From assembly GCA_950295325.1 (NCBI GenBank), contig OX485803.1, positions 47,879,554 to 47,943,553 of the forward strand: a stretch of 64,000 bases of DNA, given 5' to 3'. Below the pieces are notes generated by a model. The model searched no databases and had not been told where the DNA came from. It saw only the letters and a program-made list of their open reading frames with translations. A program made the translations under genes and the position numbers. This DNA comes from Polytrichum commune (Eukaryota; Streptophyta; Polytrichopsida; Polytrichales; Polytrichaceae). Positions 51,436-61,614 of the stretch are shown piece by piece (within the stretch, counting starts at the first letter, position 1; each line of letters starts with the position of its first letter).

Positions 51436-51669
51436 AAAATCTTAAGAAACCTTGTTTTAAGATTAAGAAATAGATTTGAGCGAGGAAAACATAGTAAGTA
51501 GAGTACTTTATTGGTAGATAGTTAGGTAGGCTAGTTAGAATTGAGGAGAAAAACTAAAATCATTAAAGTAGTTAAAAATACCGAATTGAGTTAGTGTTAG
51601 GAATTCCGTTTCGACTCGGAAACCTTAAAGCGGAGCGGACCGCACCGGCGACGGCGGGCCGCAACCATT

Positions 51670-52557
51670 ATGGCCACCCAAACACGGAAGCGGATCGCGG
51701 ATAAGCCGCTAGCCCTCCGCAAGGTGCACGTGGTCACCCCCACTGGTAGAGAGGAGAACGATGAGTTGGAGGCAGACTTGAGGCGCATGGGCTGCCTCGA
51801 GTTATGGAAAAAATCGTGGAGAGTACGCTCTGAGGGGATGGTGAGGGAGTTAGTCACGGGAGAGGTGGACCACGTTTACGCTTCCACCATCCGGGGCCGA
51901 CCGGATAGGTGGAATGCGGAATTGTGGAGTCGGGTTTACGGCTTGGAGCAAGGAGGGGAAGGTATGGCTACTAAGAGAGAGGATTGTACGGGGGATAAAT
52001 TCTCCCAGAGGCTAGACCCCAAGTATGGATATTTTGTGAAAGATTGTAAAGATGAGAGGGAAATGAGGATGTTAGCTTTTCTAGTGCCTATCTTTAGCCC
52101 GGAAAAACCTTATAACATCACTCTTACACTTGCCACCACCTTACTTCTTGCATACTCCGAGAATAAGGTGGTGGATTGGGGGAGCATCATTGGAGAGTTG
52201 GTGCACAAGTTGGCAACCAATACTAAGCGCGGCCTACCTTCCTACATAGGGCCTTTCCTCTTCCACCTTTACGCACATGAAAGCCTACTCACGGACGAAG
52301 AGGACACCCTATGGACATCGCATCAGTTTATGCGGGAGCTCCAAACTACCGACTCGGAGCCGGAGATGGGCCATGAGGATTCGAAGGAGAAAGACGTGGT
52401 GGAGATTAGCGACGAAGAGCGGCCTGCGACCAAGAAACGGAAACTAATATTGGGAAATCGTGCGACGCGGACCAGGTCCGCCACCAAGCCGGTGGGAGAT
52501 GGAACCTCCACCTTGTCTTTGGAGGACAATCCGGTGGACTCCATTATCGATCCGTAA
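51670..52557 (+). CDS. Element-borne open frame, plant-transposon-domain-like
   Basis: 295 codons starting MATQTRKRIADKPLALR. A central stretch (NITLTLATTLLLAYSENKVV, DWGSIIGELVHKL, LPSYIGPFLFHLY) resembles, in layout, the helical plant mobile domain found in many plant repeat-derived proteins. An acidic tail with a KKRK cluster follows and could direct nuclear import. No catalytic motif seen. It is part of the element block at 51436-55190. Confidence 0.5.
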   Translation: MATQTRKRIADKPLALRKVHVVTPTGREENDELEADLRRMGCLELWKKSWRVRSEGMVRELVTGEVDHVYASTIRGRPDRWNAELWSRVYGLEQGGEGMATKREDCTGDKFSQRLDPKYGYFVKDCKDEREMRMLAFLVPIFSPEKPYNITLTLATTLLLAYSENKVVDWGSIIGELVHKLATNTKRGLPSYIGPFLFHLYAHESLLTDEEDTLWTSHQFMRELQTTDSEPEMGHEDSKEKDVVEISDEERPATKKRKLILGNRATRTRSATKPVGDGTSTLSLEDNPVDSIIDP

Positions 52558-53554
52558 CTTGGAGGAAGTACGGTCCCGGATTGTGGACTATGAGCTACAA
52601 ATGCACCAAGTAGGGGAATTGGTGGGCAACCCGCCGCGTGAGGGTTTGGTTGCCGCAATAAAGGAGGCCATCCAAGATCCGCGTTGGCTGCGGGAGTTGG
52701 AGCGGAAAGTGGACCACCTTACTGCGGAAAAGCGGAAGACCGCGGAGCGAGTGCGGAAGTTGGAGGTGGAGCGAGAGAAACTCCTTAAACAGGTAAAGGA
52801 TACCACTCTCACGGTACAAAAGTTGAGTGATATGTTGGAAATCCCGGGGAACGTGTGGTGGAAAGCCAAGATGTTCGACGCGGAATTGAAGAACGCGGGC
52901 CACGTTTCCGGGTCGAAGATGGTTACCTTCATCATGGATCAAAGGAGTAAGATGGACGCGTCCTTGAAAACAATGAAGGCCCTCATTGCTAGTTGCACGG
53001 AGTTGTTTCCCGTGGTAGTTGAGTCATCGGAGGAGAGGGAATCTTCATCCGACTACTCTGACTTGACCCCTCATGACATGGTGGAAATTCAAGGTGCCGC
53101 GGTGGAAGGTGGAAACCAACATGCGGAAGAGGTGGACCAAGTGGAGGACATCACGGCGATCACGGCCCTCCCGGTTTCCACCACTGAGGTGTTAGTTCCC
53201 AAGGCCACCCCAGTTTCCGCCGCGGTTGGTGAGGAAACCTTGGGTGATTGCCACGTGGCCGAGGTCTCAACTCCAACCCTTGCCACGGACTTCCAAGTGG
53301 TTATCCGGGATCCGCCGCCACTTGCCATTCTTGCTCCGGAATTTCCGCCGGACAACCAACTATCCGCCCCACTGGCACCGGACGTTGCGGAAACGGTGGA
53401 CCACGTGGGAGTGAGTTCCGCGCCGAATGCTCACGATGTGCAAGTGGCGCCACCACGTGCTCCTTTTTTGGCAACGGACAGCGCGGACCGCCGCGAGGAG
53501 CGGAAGCAGAATAAGAAGGAAGCCAAGTTGAAGAAGCGGAAGGATAAGGAGTAG
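52460..53554 (+). CDS. Element-borne second open frame, coiled-coil and Pro/Ala-rich
   Basis: 364 codons overlapping the end of the previous frame. Residues about 75-125 (LERKVDHLTAEKRKTAERVR, KLEVEREKLLKQV) form a clear coiled coil. The C-terminal half is Pro/Ala/Val-rich and ends in a Lys/Glu-rich tail (KKEAKLKKRKDKE). No enzymatic motif. How it is translated relative to the first frame is not known. Confidence 0.45.
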   Translation: MRRGPGPPPSRWEMEPPPCLWRTIRWTPLSIRNLEEVRSRIVDYELQMHQVGELVGNPPREGLVAAIKEAIQDPRWLRELERKVDHLTAEKRKTAERVRKLEVEREKLLKQVKDTTLTVQKLSDMLEIPGNVWWKAKMFDAELKNAGHVSGSKMVTFIMDQRSKMDASLKTMKALIASCTELFPVVVESSEERESSSDYSDLTPHDMVEIQGAAVEGGNQHAEEVDQVEDITAITALPVSTTEVLVPKATPVSAAVGEETLGDCHVAEVSTPTLATDFQVVIRDPPPLAILAPEFPPDNQLSAPLAPDVAETVDHVGVSSAPNAHDVQVAPPRAPFLATDSADRREERKQNKKEAKLKKRKDKE

Positions 53555-55194
53555 ATTTTAGTTAGGATTCCATTTTGGTTTGTTTTGGGCAAGTAGTTAG
53601 GTGGCCCCGGGTTGTGCGCCTCGTCATTTTCTTTGTTTAGGTTTTGATCTCTCCATGAGGTGGATTGTCGCCACGTGGCCCGCGATTTCCGGCATGGAAA
53701 CCATGGCATGTGGGTGTTAGTTTGGTTTTTAAAGGGAAAACACTTCGGTGTTTCTCTCATTATTTTGCAATACAAGTGTTCTTTTGTTCAATTCGGACCT
53801 TATGCTTTACTTCACCTTCGGTTTGAGTTGAGTCTTGAGTACATGTGTAATGCAAGTGGTTCCTCTTTTCCGTACTTGAGGTTTCCGAGTTTTCCGCCAT
53901 TCCCTATTATTGTGTAGGTTAGTATTCCGTGATAGGACAGGGGGTAAATAATACCCGGAGGTGCGTGTGGTTAAAACGCCCCTGTGTGAGCAGGTGATGG
54001 GCGGAGGAATCTTAAACGCGGAAAGGAAGAAAGGATTGGCCGAGCAAGGGGAAAGAACCCCACCGTGGGGTTGTTGGACAAGGGAAGTTCCACACACACG
54101 GTAGGTTCTTCCCCACTTACTCCGTCCAACTAGAGACCGACAATAAGCAGCAGTGGATAGACCTGTCCAATAGTAGGGGGAGAGTTCTGGTTTATGCCTT
54201 CCGCTTGCTGTGACCTGGAGGTGGATCACACCGATCAGCAGTAACGGAATGGTCTAGAACACTCATGCACCTGCCGCGACTGGCGTTTGGTTCCCACCGC
54301 GGATGGTAGGCGTGGTAGCCCCATCCCTATGTTAGCCCCGCCGTCACGAAAATCAACAAACCTTAGGTCCTATCTTGTGTGACCTGTGGAACAGCACAAG
54401 CTACCCATTGTGAGGATAGGAGCGAAGATGTTGTGTTTCCACCTTTCTCGAGGGAGGATTCGGTTTCCGTGTGTGGTATAGTGGAAACTGTGCCATCACG
54501 GAAAACGGATCAGGCTGGTTTTGTAGACCCAAAACTTCCTCCACCTTTCTCCCCGTCAAAGGGGGGTGGCACGCGTCGGATATTTGAGCGGGACACCTTC
54601 CCGAGGGAGGGCTGCCCCCATCGAAACACTAGTCTAAGGGAGTAGTAGTTAGAAAGAGGAAGTGGAGATAGGGAGACAACCCTAAGAAATCAACTCAAAG
54701 GGTGAAATCCTCATAAACAACTACCAAGTCTCTCTGAGCATTCTAGCCTAAAACACTAGAATTATGGTCTTTGTGACACGGTCGAAAATCTAGTGGATAG
54801 TGGAAATACAGGTCATATCCGCTACCTCTATTGTGGAAACCTTATCCCGGAAGTCATGACCCGTAATAAGGAATCTTAGAATGGAGTGTATATAGTTGTT
54901 ATACTATGGATTCGGGACGCTGAGTCTATTGTTGTTACTATTCTAGGGTGGGAGCTTGTCCATACTTTGTGTTGTGTTCCCTACCTCGGTCCACTACCGG
55001 GAAGGCGGAAATTTCCGTGCTATAATTCCCGTAATATCCCGGATTTCTTAATCCGATTTGTGTTAACTTAGTTTCTAGTGTTTCTTGTGTGTGTGTGTGA
55101 GTGAAAGTTTTTCCCCCCTCTGTATTGTGAACGACCGCAGGTTCTTCGTGGGAACGAACTCGGCGCGGTTTTGACATTTTACGCATTAATTAGG

Positions 55195-55845
55195 TTAATT
55201 AACTGAATACGTTACCACCGTGCTACGACAGGGGACGTCCATGCCGGGGACGGTGGGCACGAGGGGGGCGTCGACGGGAGCAAGCAGAGCCGATCGCACT
55301 ATGGCAGTGTTGAATAACGAGTCGGATTCGAGGCGCGGAGGGCCGACCGTGGTGGAGCATGTTGGTGGGGGAGGAACGGAGTCGTCGCGGGAGGTGTGGC
55401 ACGGGGGGCCCTCCATGCGGAGACGCCGGCTGGGCCCACGACGAGCAATGGTTTCGTCCCTCGAGGGCGAAAGGTGTCCCAAACGAACGAGCATCCATTT
55501 CTCCTTGGAGAGGGGGGAGGGCGATGGGGCGTACGCGCGGGGGACAAGTGCTGGGGGCGGGCTATTGACGACGCCGTCGTCGCGGGAGTAATCCACGGCC
55601 GAGGCCGCGTCGACCGCCGAAAAATGGTAGAGGGATGGCATTTGGAAGTCCGTGACGTCGCGGGAAAGGGAGGCAGGGGGCGAGAGGGGACGGGAAGGGC
55701 CGTCGACTACAGGGGCGTCGCATATGGGGGCAAACTATGGGCAAGAACAAGAACAAGAACAATCACAACAACAAAAGACATCCAAAAACGGAGCAAGCAC
55801 TAAATATGTGAACCACATGATAACAAGCAAAGACATGGAGGAATT
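55195..55845. other. GC-rich non-coding block 3' of the palindrome-marked gene
   Basis: Very GC-rich, with repeated CGTCGCGGGA(G) words (about 55383, 55575, 55660) and an AAGAAC repeat at 55742-55769. Several frames are open on both strands because of composition; none is convincing. It may be the 3' flank or terminal region of the element-like locus on its right. Confidence 0.45.
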
Positions 55846-56613
55846 TCAAATCAATTTATTGAGTTTGGCGAGCCTCATGATGCTCTTATATACATTATCG
55901 CGGGGGCTTAGCGCCGCATTGCCGAAGGGGTTGGACCTAACAAATAATGGGATGCTACCGGCGTGGAGCACGAGCCTTCTAAGGTAGAGGGCTAGCCTAT
56001 CGACCAAAAATGTGTCTTGCCTATCGCCGGTCCAAGTGTCCGGGAAGATGACGTTGCCCAGGGGGTTCAAGACGCTCTTGGTGGGGCTGTCGTCGATGAG
56101 GACGGTGTTCTCAGGAGTCGGCCACCACCCATGGGGCATCCCCTGCAGACGGGGGACGCCTTGCCAGAGTCTTGAACGGAGGACCTTCAGGAATTGTTGT
56201 CCTCCGCCTCGACCGCCAAACTTGGGCACCGGTTGACCCTTCTTGTCGAGCAGCTCGTCGCATTCCTCTCGGCCGAGGACGAGGCAAGGGCTCGGGAGAT
56301 CACGGAACAAGAAGTCGACGATGGGCTCCGTGTTCTCCATGACCATGGAGCTCCACACAACGACGTGGGCGAACTTGACCACCTCGCGAAGGAAGTCCCG
56401 CAGGCCGGGACGGGCGTGGACAGCCTTGCGGTTTATGAGGGTGTCGAGCTCGCCGTCATAGTCCCTTTCGTCGGGGTGACGGAAGGGACGCGTGGGAACC
56501 CTGGGGATGTGTTGGGTGTGACACAACACCCCGTTGAGATAAAAAACGAGGAAAGGTTTGTTCCGGGTTCGAGGTCCACTGGTCAAGGGGTTGCGACCTA
56601 TCTCCGGGGGGTC
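55846..56613 (-). other. FCP1/NLI-interacting-factor-like HAD domain, nucleophile lost
   Basis: Compared with the plant family whose first motif is LDLNG, this exon has VFYLNGVL, motif II VVVWSSM, and motif III/IV ENTVLIDDSPTK followed by SVLNPLGNVIFPDTW. The first Asp of DxD, the phospho-acceptor, is Tyr. Phosphatase activity is therefore unlikely; binding of phospho-Ser/Thr substrates remains possible. The domain looks captured from a host gene. Confidence 0.75.
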
Positions 56614-59600
56614 CTGTGATGAACAACGCGACTAGTTTAATTCTATGATCCAATAATGAATTTTTTGCGTTGAAAATAAAAGACGATGCATTATGGGAAA
56701 AGAGGAGGAAGTAAGGAGGGTGCAAGGAAAATGTGCACAAGGGCACACTTGCGAACGACCGTTCGTGAATGAAGGCTGCGGGGCGGTGCGCATCATTTAC
56801 GAACGCTCGTTCGTGAGCGCGGATGCACATACATATACGAACACTCGTTCGTGAAGGAGGTCGAGACGGGGTCGCACATTTTTACGAACGAGCGTTCGTG
56901 AGACAGGTGAGTCAGCAAAGAATGCAAAGACGCGGAAGAACATAGACAACACAAGATGCGAGAATATGCAATAAGTTGAGGGGATGCGAGCAGAGATTGT
57001 CTGCTCATATATTAATTCGGTGAATATGTACAATTGTCTCGCGTGATAATCTATCACAGTTTCCTAAGGAAAAAATGCAGTGTCCTACAAAATTGATCGG
57101 CCTAAGGAATCACGTAGAAAAAGGCTCGCGCGGGCAACGTGATGTCGATGGAGTTGAAGCGCCAAGAACACAATGCAGGGGTTAGTGATGTTACGAATGT
57201 GCGTTCGTAAAACATTTGGCATTCTCAGAGATGAGTTACCTTTTTTATTAACGAACGCGCGTTCGTAATATCCATTGGGGCAGCAGCCTCTGCTTCCATG
57301 ACCTCCGCTGGACGCTCCTCCTGAGACGACTGGGTTTGTTGGATGAGCTCCACGTCGTTGTCGTCCCCGCCCAGGTCGAGTCTCTCCATGGGGACATCCT
57401 CCATGTGCGGGGATGGATGTCGTCCCTGGTCAGGGCTCTCCACGTCCATCCCACGTGGACCTGCCGCGTCATTGGGGCTCCCCTGCGTTTCCTCCACAAT
57501 GACCATGTCAGTGTGTTGCGCAGTGTCATCGCCCCGCCTATCTACAACCCTTGGGACGACGGTGAAAGAGGCCGTGTCCGTGTCTGTGGGCAGTCCTACC
57601 CTTGAAGGGGGAGGGGTGAGGACTGCCAGACCTGAAGATTCACGAACGCGCATTCGTAAATCTTCGTCCTCCCTTAGCGCCGCCGTGATTGCATCATGGG
57701 AGGTTGAGGCAGTCGCTGTCACCTCCGGGGACAATGGACTTCCCGCCGGCGTTGGGTGTGGCGTTGTTTGGTGGGAAAGCCCTCCTTTGGTACATGACTG
57801 GAGGTGGGGGCTGTGAGGGGTATCCTCCAAGGGGGAAGGGGTAAGGTTGCTGGACTGGCGCAGAGAAGCTCTGCATGTTTCTGAGCATCTCGAAGATGGC
57901 GTCGGTTTTGGCAGCGGAATCCCTCACCTGCTCCTGCATCCTGGCCAGATGTTTGGCGCTCTCCTCCTGGGCTGCAGCCATCTCCTCCTTCATCTTCGCC
58001 TCAAGCTTGGCGTTGAGCTCGGCGACGGTGAGCGCCTCCTCTTTCACCTGCTTGTTCTCGTTGTAGTCCACCCCAAGCTCGGCCATGATGTCCATGTCCC
58101 CCTCGTCCTCGTCCGAGACCTCGATGATTGCTCCCGGCGGCAACTCCACATAGGGAGTACGTCTTCTTCATCCTCCTCCTCGTATTGCGGAAGAGGTCCA
58201 AAGATGGACACGAGCGTTGGTCGAGGATGTCCAGGGTTTCCATCTTCGGAACCACGGCGGGCCTTGGAGACTGTGACGTCGAGCATCCGCCTGGCGTTCC
58301 GAAAGGCTCCGCAGGAGACGTTCTCGCGGGGAGGACGTCTAGGGTTATCCCCGCGGACGACCCGGTATAACCACCCGGGGTCCCTTGAGGGTCGGGAAGA
58401 TCTGTCGTTGGCGGCAAGATCCGAAGCGGGGGTATGTCGAAGGACTGCAGAATGGCGTCCACGTTGGCGGAGGGGGCGGGCTCGTCGTCCTCTGAATCGT
58501 GGACTGGTATGCCCTCGTCGGCGGGCATACTGAATTCCATCCTGGGGACAGAGATGTCCCTGAGGTCCATCGTCGACGCCTTCGCACGGTGGATCTTGAA
58601 ATCTTCTTCCTTAACAGCGTCAATGAATGTGTTGACTACGAGACCCATCATCTGTGAAAAGAGAGCAATAAGGTCAGAAAATATGAACGCACGTTCGTAA
58701 ACATCAAAGCGTGGCATGCAATGAGTTTTCAAGCATTACATTAAGAAGGGGATTATGTTTATGAACGAGCATTCGTAAACATGAATGCGTCACATGCAAC
58801 GACTGTGAAGCAATACTTTGAGAAGTTGGTTAAATTTACGAACGAGCGTTCGTAAATGGAGTATGGACAACTTACCATGGCTGCATACATGAATTTGGAG
58901 CCTCCACATACGTTGTACACCGTCTCTCCACTTATAACCAGACTCTGCAATACAGAGACGTAGAACTCCATCCTGAGTTCCAGGGCGGGGAAGACGGTGT
59001 AGAGGGTCTCTTGCAGCAGATCCTTGGGAGGGGGATGCGGGATGCTGTAGATTTTCTTGAACGTGTTGTTCGCCTTGATAGGCGGTCGCCCATCCCTAAG
59101 CTCATTGTACGTCAAGAAAATCAGGCTGACCGCTCCCACCTGCTTGTTGCCCCTGGCCTCGTTGATGGCCACGATCCCCTCCGTCTTCGCTGGCAGGTAC
59201 GTGTTGTGGAAGATGTTGTACTCGAATTTGATCTTCTGCTCGTACAGCTCTGTGACGACCGACAACTTCTCCCGTTCGACTATCCACAGCCAAACGTGAG
59301 GCTCCCTCATGGCCGGCAATTTGTACTCCATGAATTTGGCCATGAAGGGGTTGTAGAAGGGAATGTCCTTCCCCCCCTGCCTTGACGCACCCAGGATCCC
59401 CTTGAAATCGATCAGGGCAAATGGGCAACCCCGTCGATCCTCCCTCACCTCGGCCATGCTAATGGTGCCGTCCCACTTGGAAAATGTGACCCTCTCCACG
59501 CCGGAGGTCATCACGCAAAACCTTGCCACTCCTTCGAATGTGGCGCTCCTCTTCCTCTCCAAAAATTTTATGTACAGCATTACCTCATGGGGATCCGTGT

Positions 59601-61614
59601 CGGTTTTCTTAGTCCTTTTGTTCCCCTTCAACTTCAAAACCGAGGCGTGCTCCTTGACCAGACTGCGCATGGAGGCTCCGTTGATGTTGTAGTCGACCTT
59701 TAACAGTTGCCATTGCGGCCAGTTGATGTCGCCATCGACTTCAAAGATTTTGTACTCTGGTACGAGTACGCTCAATTCTCTCATGGCAGCAGTCTTCAGC
59801 TTCCGGTGGTCACACCATTCCTTGAAAGAGTACGTGCCGGGCTTGTGCTTTGGCCTCCTCAAAAAGATGTTGGGATAGGGAAGGTTTTTTCCCACGGTGT
59901 TCCCAAGAACATGAATCGCACACCTCTTTAGCTCTAACTCCGTCAATCCCTGGAGGTGTCTGAAGAACTCCCTTAGTAGTGGGGGCGCCTCACCAATTTT
60001 TTCCGTGCTGTACTTCTCCTCGGTGTCGGGATTGACCAAATCGCCCGAGCTGTGTGCATCAAAAAACTGGGTCCACAAGTCCCATGTGTCCCTGTTGCAG
60101 CAGATCAGTCTGAGCTCACCCTTCAGCTCAAGCACAGACTTGGTGGTGGTGGACTTCATATCGATGGAAGAGAACTTGTCTACCATCGCGTCGCAAAATG
60201 CCTGCACAAAACAAGATGTCAATGTTGCACATAATACGAACGCACGTTCGTAAATTGAGTATGTAATTGAAGTTTTCATGAATCTAACACTTTACGAACG
60301 TTCGTTGGTAAACTCACCTTCCATTGGGGAGACTGGTTCTTGGCGTTCTCCCTCTCCTTTGGTGGGCATCCGTGTGCCACCCAGACGTCTCTCACAGCCA
60401 CTATGTTAGCCGCCCACGAAGCCTCGAACGCCTTGATTTTGTTCCCCGAGTTCAGGAAGGTTGAAATCTTGCGTAGTTTGTCCCAATCGTCCGACCAGAC
60501 CAATAACGCCTTCCAGTACCGCAGGTCAGCCTTCAGTTCGTGCTGGAAGTTGTCGTCCTTGAGGATCTGTTGCGACGCCTCCAAGCTGTGTTGACCATCT
60601 ATAATCCAGAATTCTCCATTATGGATTCGCGGCCAATCCATCTCTGTCGGTCGGGATGTCAGCCCCTTGGGCATGACGCAGACGGTCTGCCTATCCCATT
60701 TGACGTTATTCATGAGGTTGTTGATCTGCCACTTCACCCCACCGCTCTCGCGAGACCTTACCACCCACTTGTTGGAGGACTTTTCGCACTTGAAGCAGTC
60801 CACGTTGAACGTGAAGTGGCGCCCCATGGGCCAGCAATCCTTCGAGTAATTATTGAAGTCTCGTAGGATCTTCGTTGCCTTTACTGCATCTGGATTCTCA
60901 CCCTTCTTTAAAGGGGTTGGCATCACGGGAGGAGAGCTCACCTCAGCGCCCTCTGTTACCCCAGACCTCTCCATTTCGTCCCGGGACCTCTTCGATGGCG
61001 TGGAATGTCGGTTGGGACCCTCCGTCACCCTGCTCGCGGAAGGCACCGGCCTGGGTGCACTTCTCGATCCTCATGCCCCGGATGCGGATGATTTTCGTGG
61101 GCTCTTCTTCTTCTTGTTGGCTTCGGTGACCGCGCTATTGTACTTGGAGATATTCAATGAGAGCGCGGCCAACTTCCTTGCTGTCCAGTACGAGCTCAGG
61201 GCGTACTTCGTGAAGAGGTCCTTGAGGAAGTGTTTGGCATCAACCACTACGTTATTTTCTGCGTATGTGTAAGAGAAACTATGTCTCCTGTACTCTAACA
61301 AGAGGTTAATGTGATCCTTCTTATTTTTCATGTCTAAAATCACATAATCTCCTTGTGCCTCAATTGATTCTACTTCCCAAGTCTTCATCTGCACCCATTT
61401 CTCTGGCTGGTCCGGGGTCGTTTCCAGCTCGTAGGTAAAACGAAGACAGAAAAGACCGTCTGATGTCTTCTCTGGCAATGCCGTCCATTCCCCAATGAAA
61501 TCCTCTTTGGGGACATAATTATCGTTTCCGTTGGGGTTGGACATTGACGCTAGTAGCTGATCTATCTGCACTGCGAACATCTCAATGGCGCTTCGATCTG
61601 CTCGGTCTAGCCAT
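55846..61614 (-). CDS. Large multi-domain gene: unknown N-terminus, ParB/DGQHR-like domain, novel region, coiled coil, FCP1-like HAD domain
   Basis: Minus-strand exons 60318-61614, 58876-60201, 57240-58651 and 55846-56613 are bounded by good signals (AAG|GTGAGT, ATG|GTAAGT, AAG|GTAACT; TGTGCAG, TTTTCACAG, TCATCACAG), and all three introns are phase 0. Exon A carries about 180 unknown residues, then a ParB/Srx-type core: WPRIHNGEFWIIDGQHSLEA and KISTFLNSGNKI. Exon B is 442 unknown residues. Exon C is acidic, with a coiled coil (ELNAKLEAKMKEEMAAAQEE) and a Pro-rich stretch. Exon D is an FCP1/NLI phosphatase domain of the plant LDLNG type: VVVWSSM and NTVLIDDSPTKSVLNP are kept, but the nucleophile motif reads FYLNGV, so the catalytic Asp is absent. 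The reading frame is interrupted in a few places, so this copy may not yield one continuous protein. At least one further 5' exon is required. It could be the coding core of an undescribed mobile element. Confidence 0.6.

Larger units (their letters stand above)
51436..55190 (+). mobile_element. Mobile-element-like block, probably a fragment of a plant LTR-type or related element; fossil
   Basis: GC-richer than its flanks, with two long plus-strand open frames that overlap slightly in different frames (51670-52557 and 52460-53554). The first product has the spacing and helical character of the 'putative plant transposon' domain that accompanies some plant LTR retrotransposons. The second is charged, with coiled-coil potential, then Pro/Ala-rich with a Lys/Glu tail. 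The left edge (TGTCGCGGCCCGCC near 51417) looks like the start of an LTR, but no matching second LTR was recognised and no polymerase or integrase is present, so the copy is incomplete and non-autonomous. Family assignment is tentative. Confidence 0.45.

Noticed and set aside
55195-55641. Pro-rich protein on the minus strand 3' of the FCP1-like exon
   Set aside because: High GC keeps several frames open on both strands; no motif, start context or splice partner.
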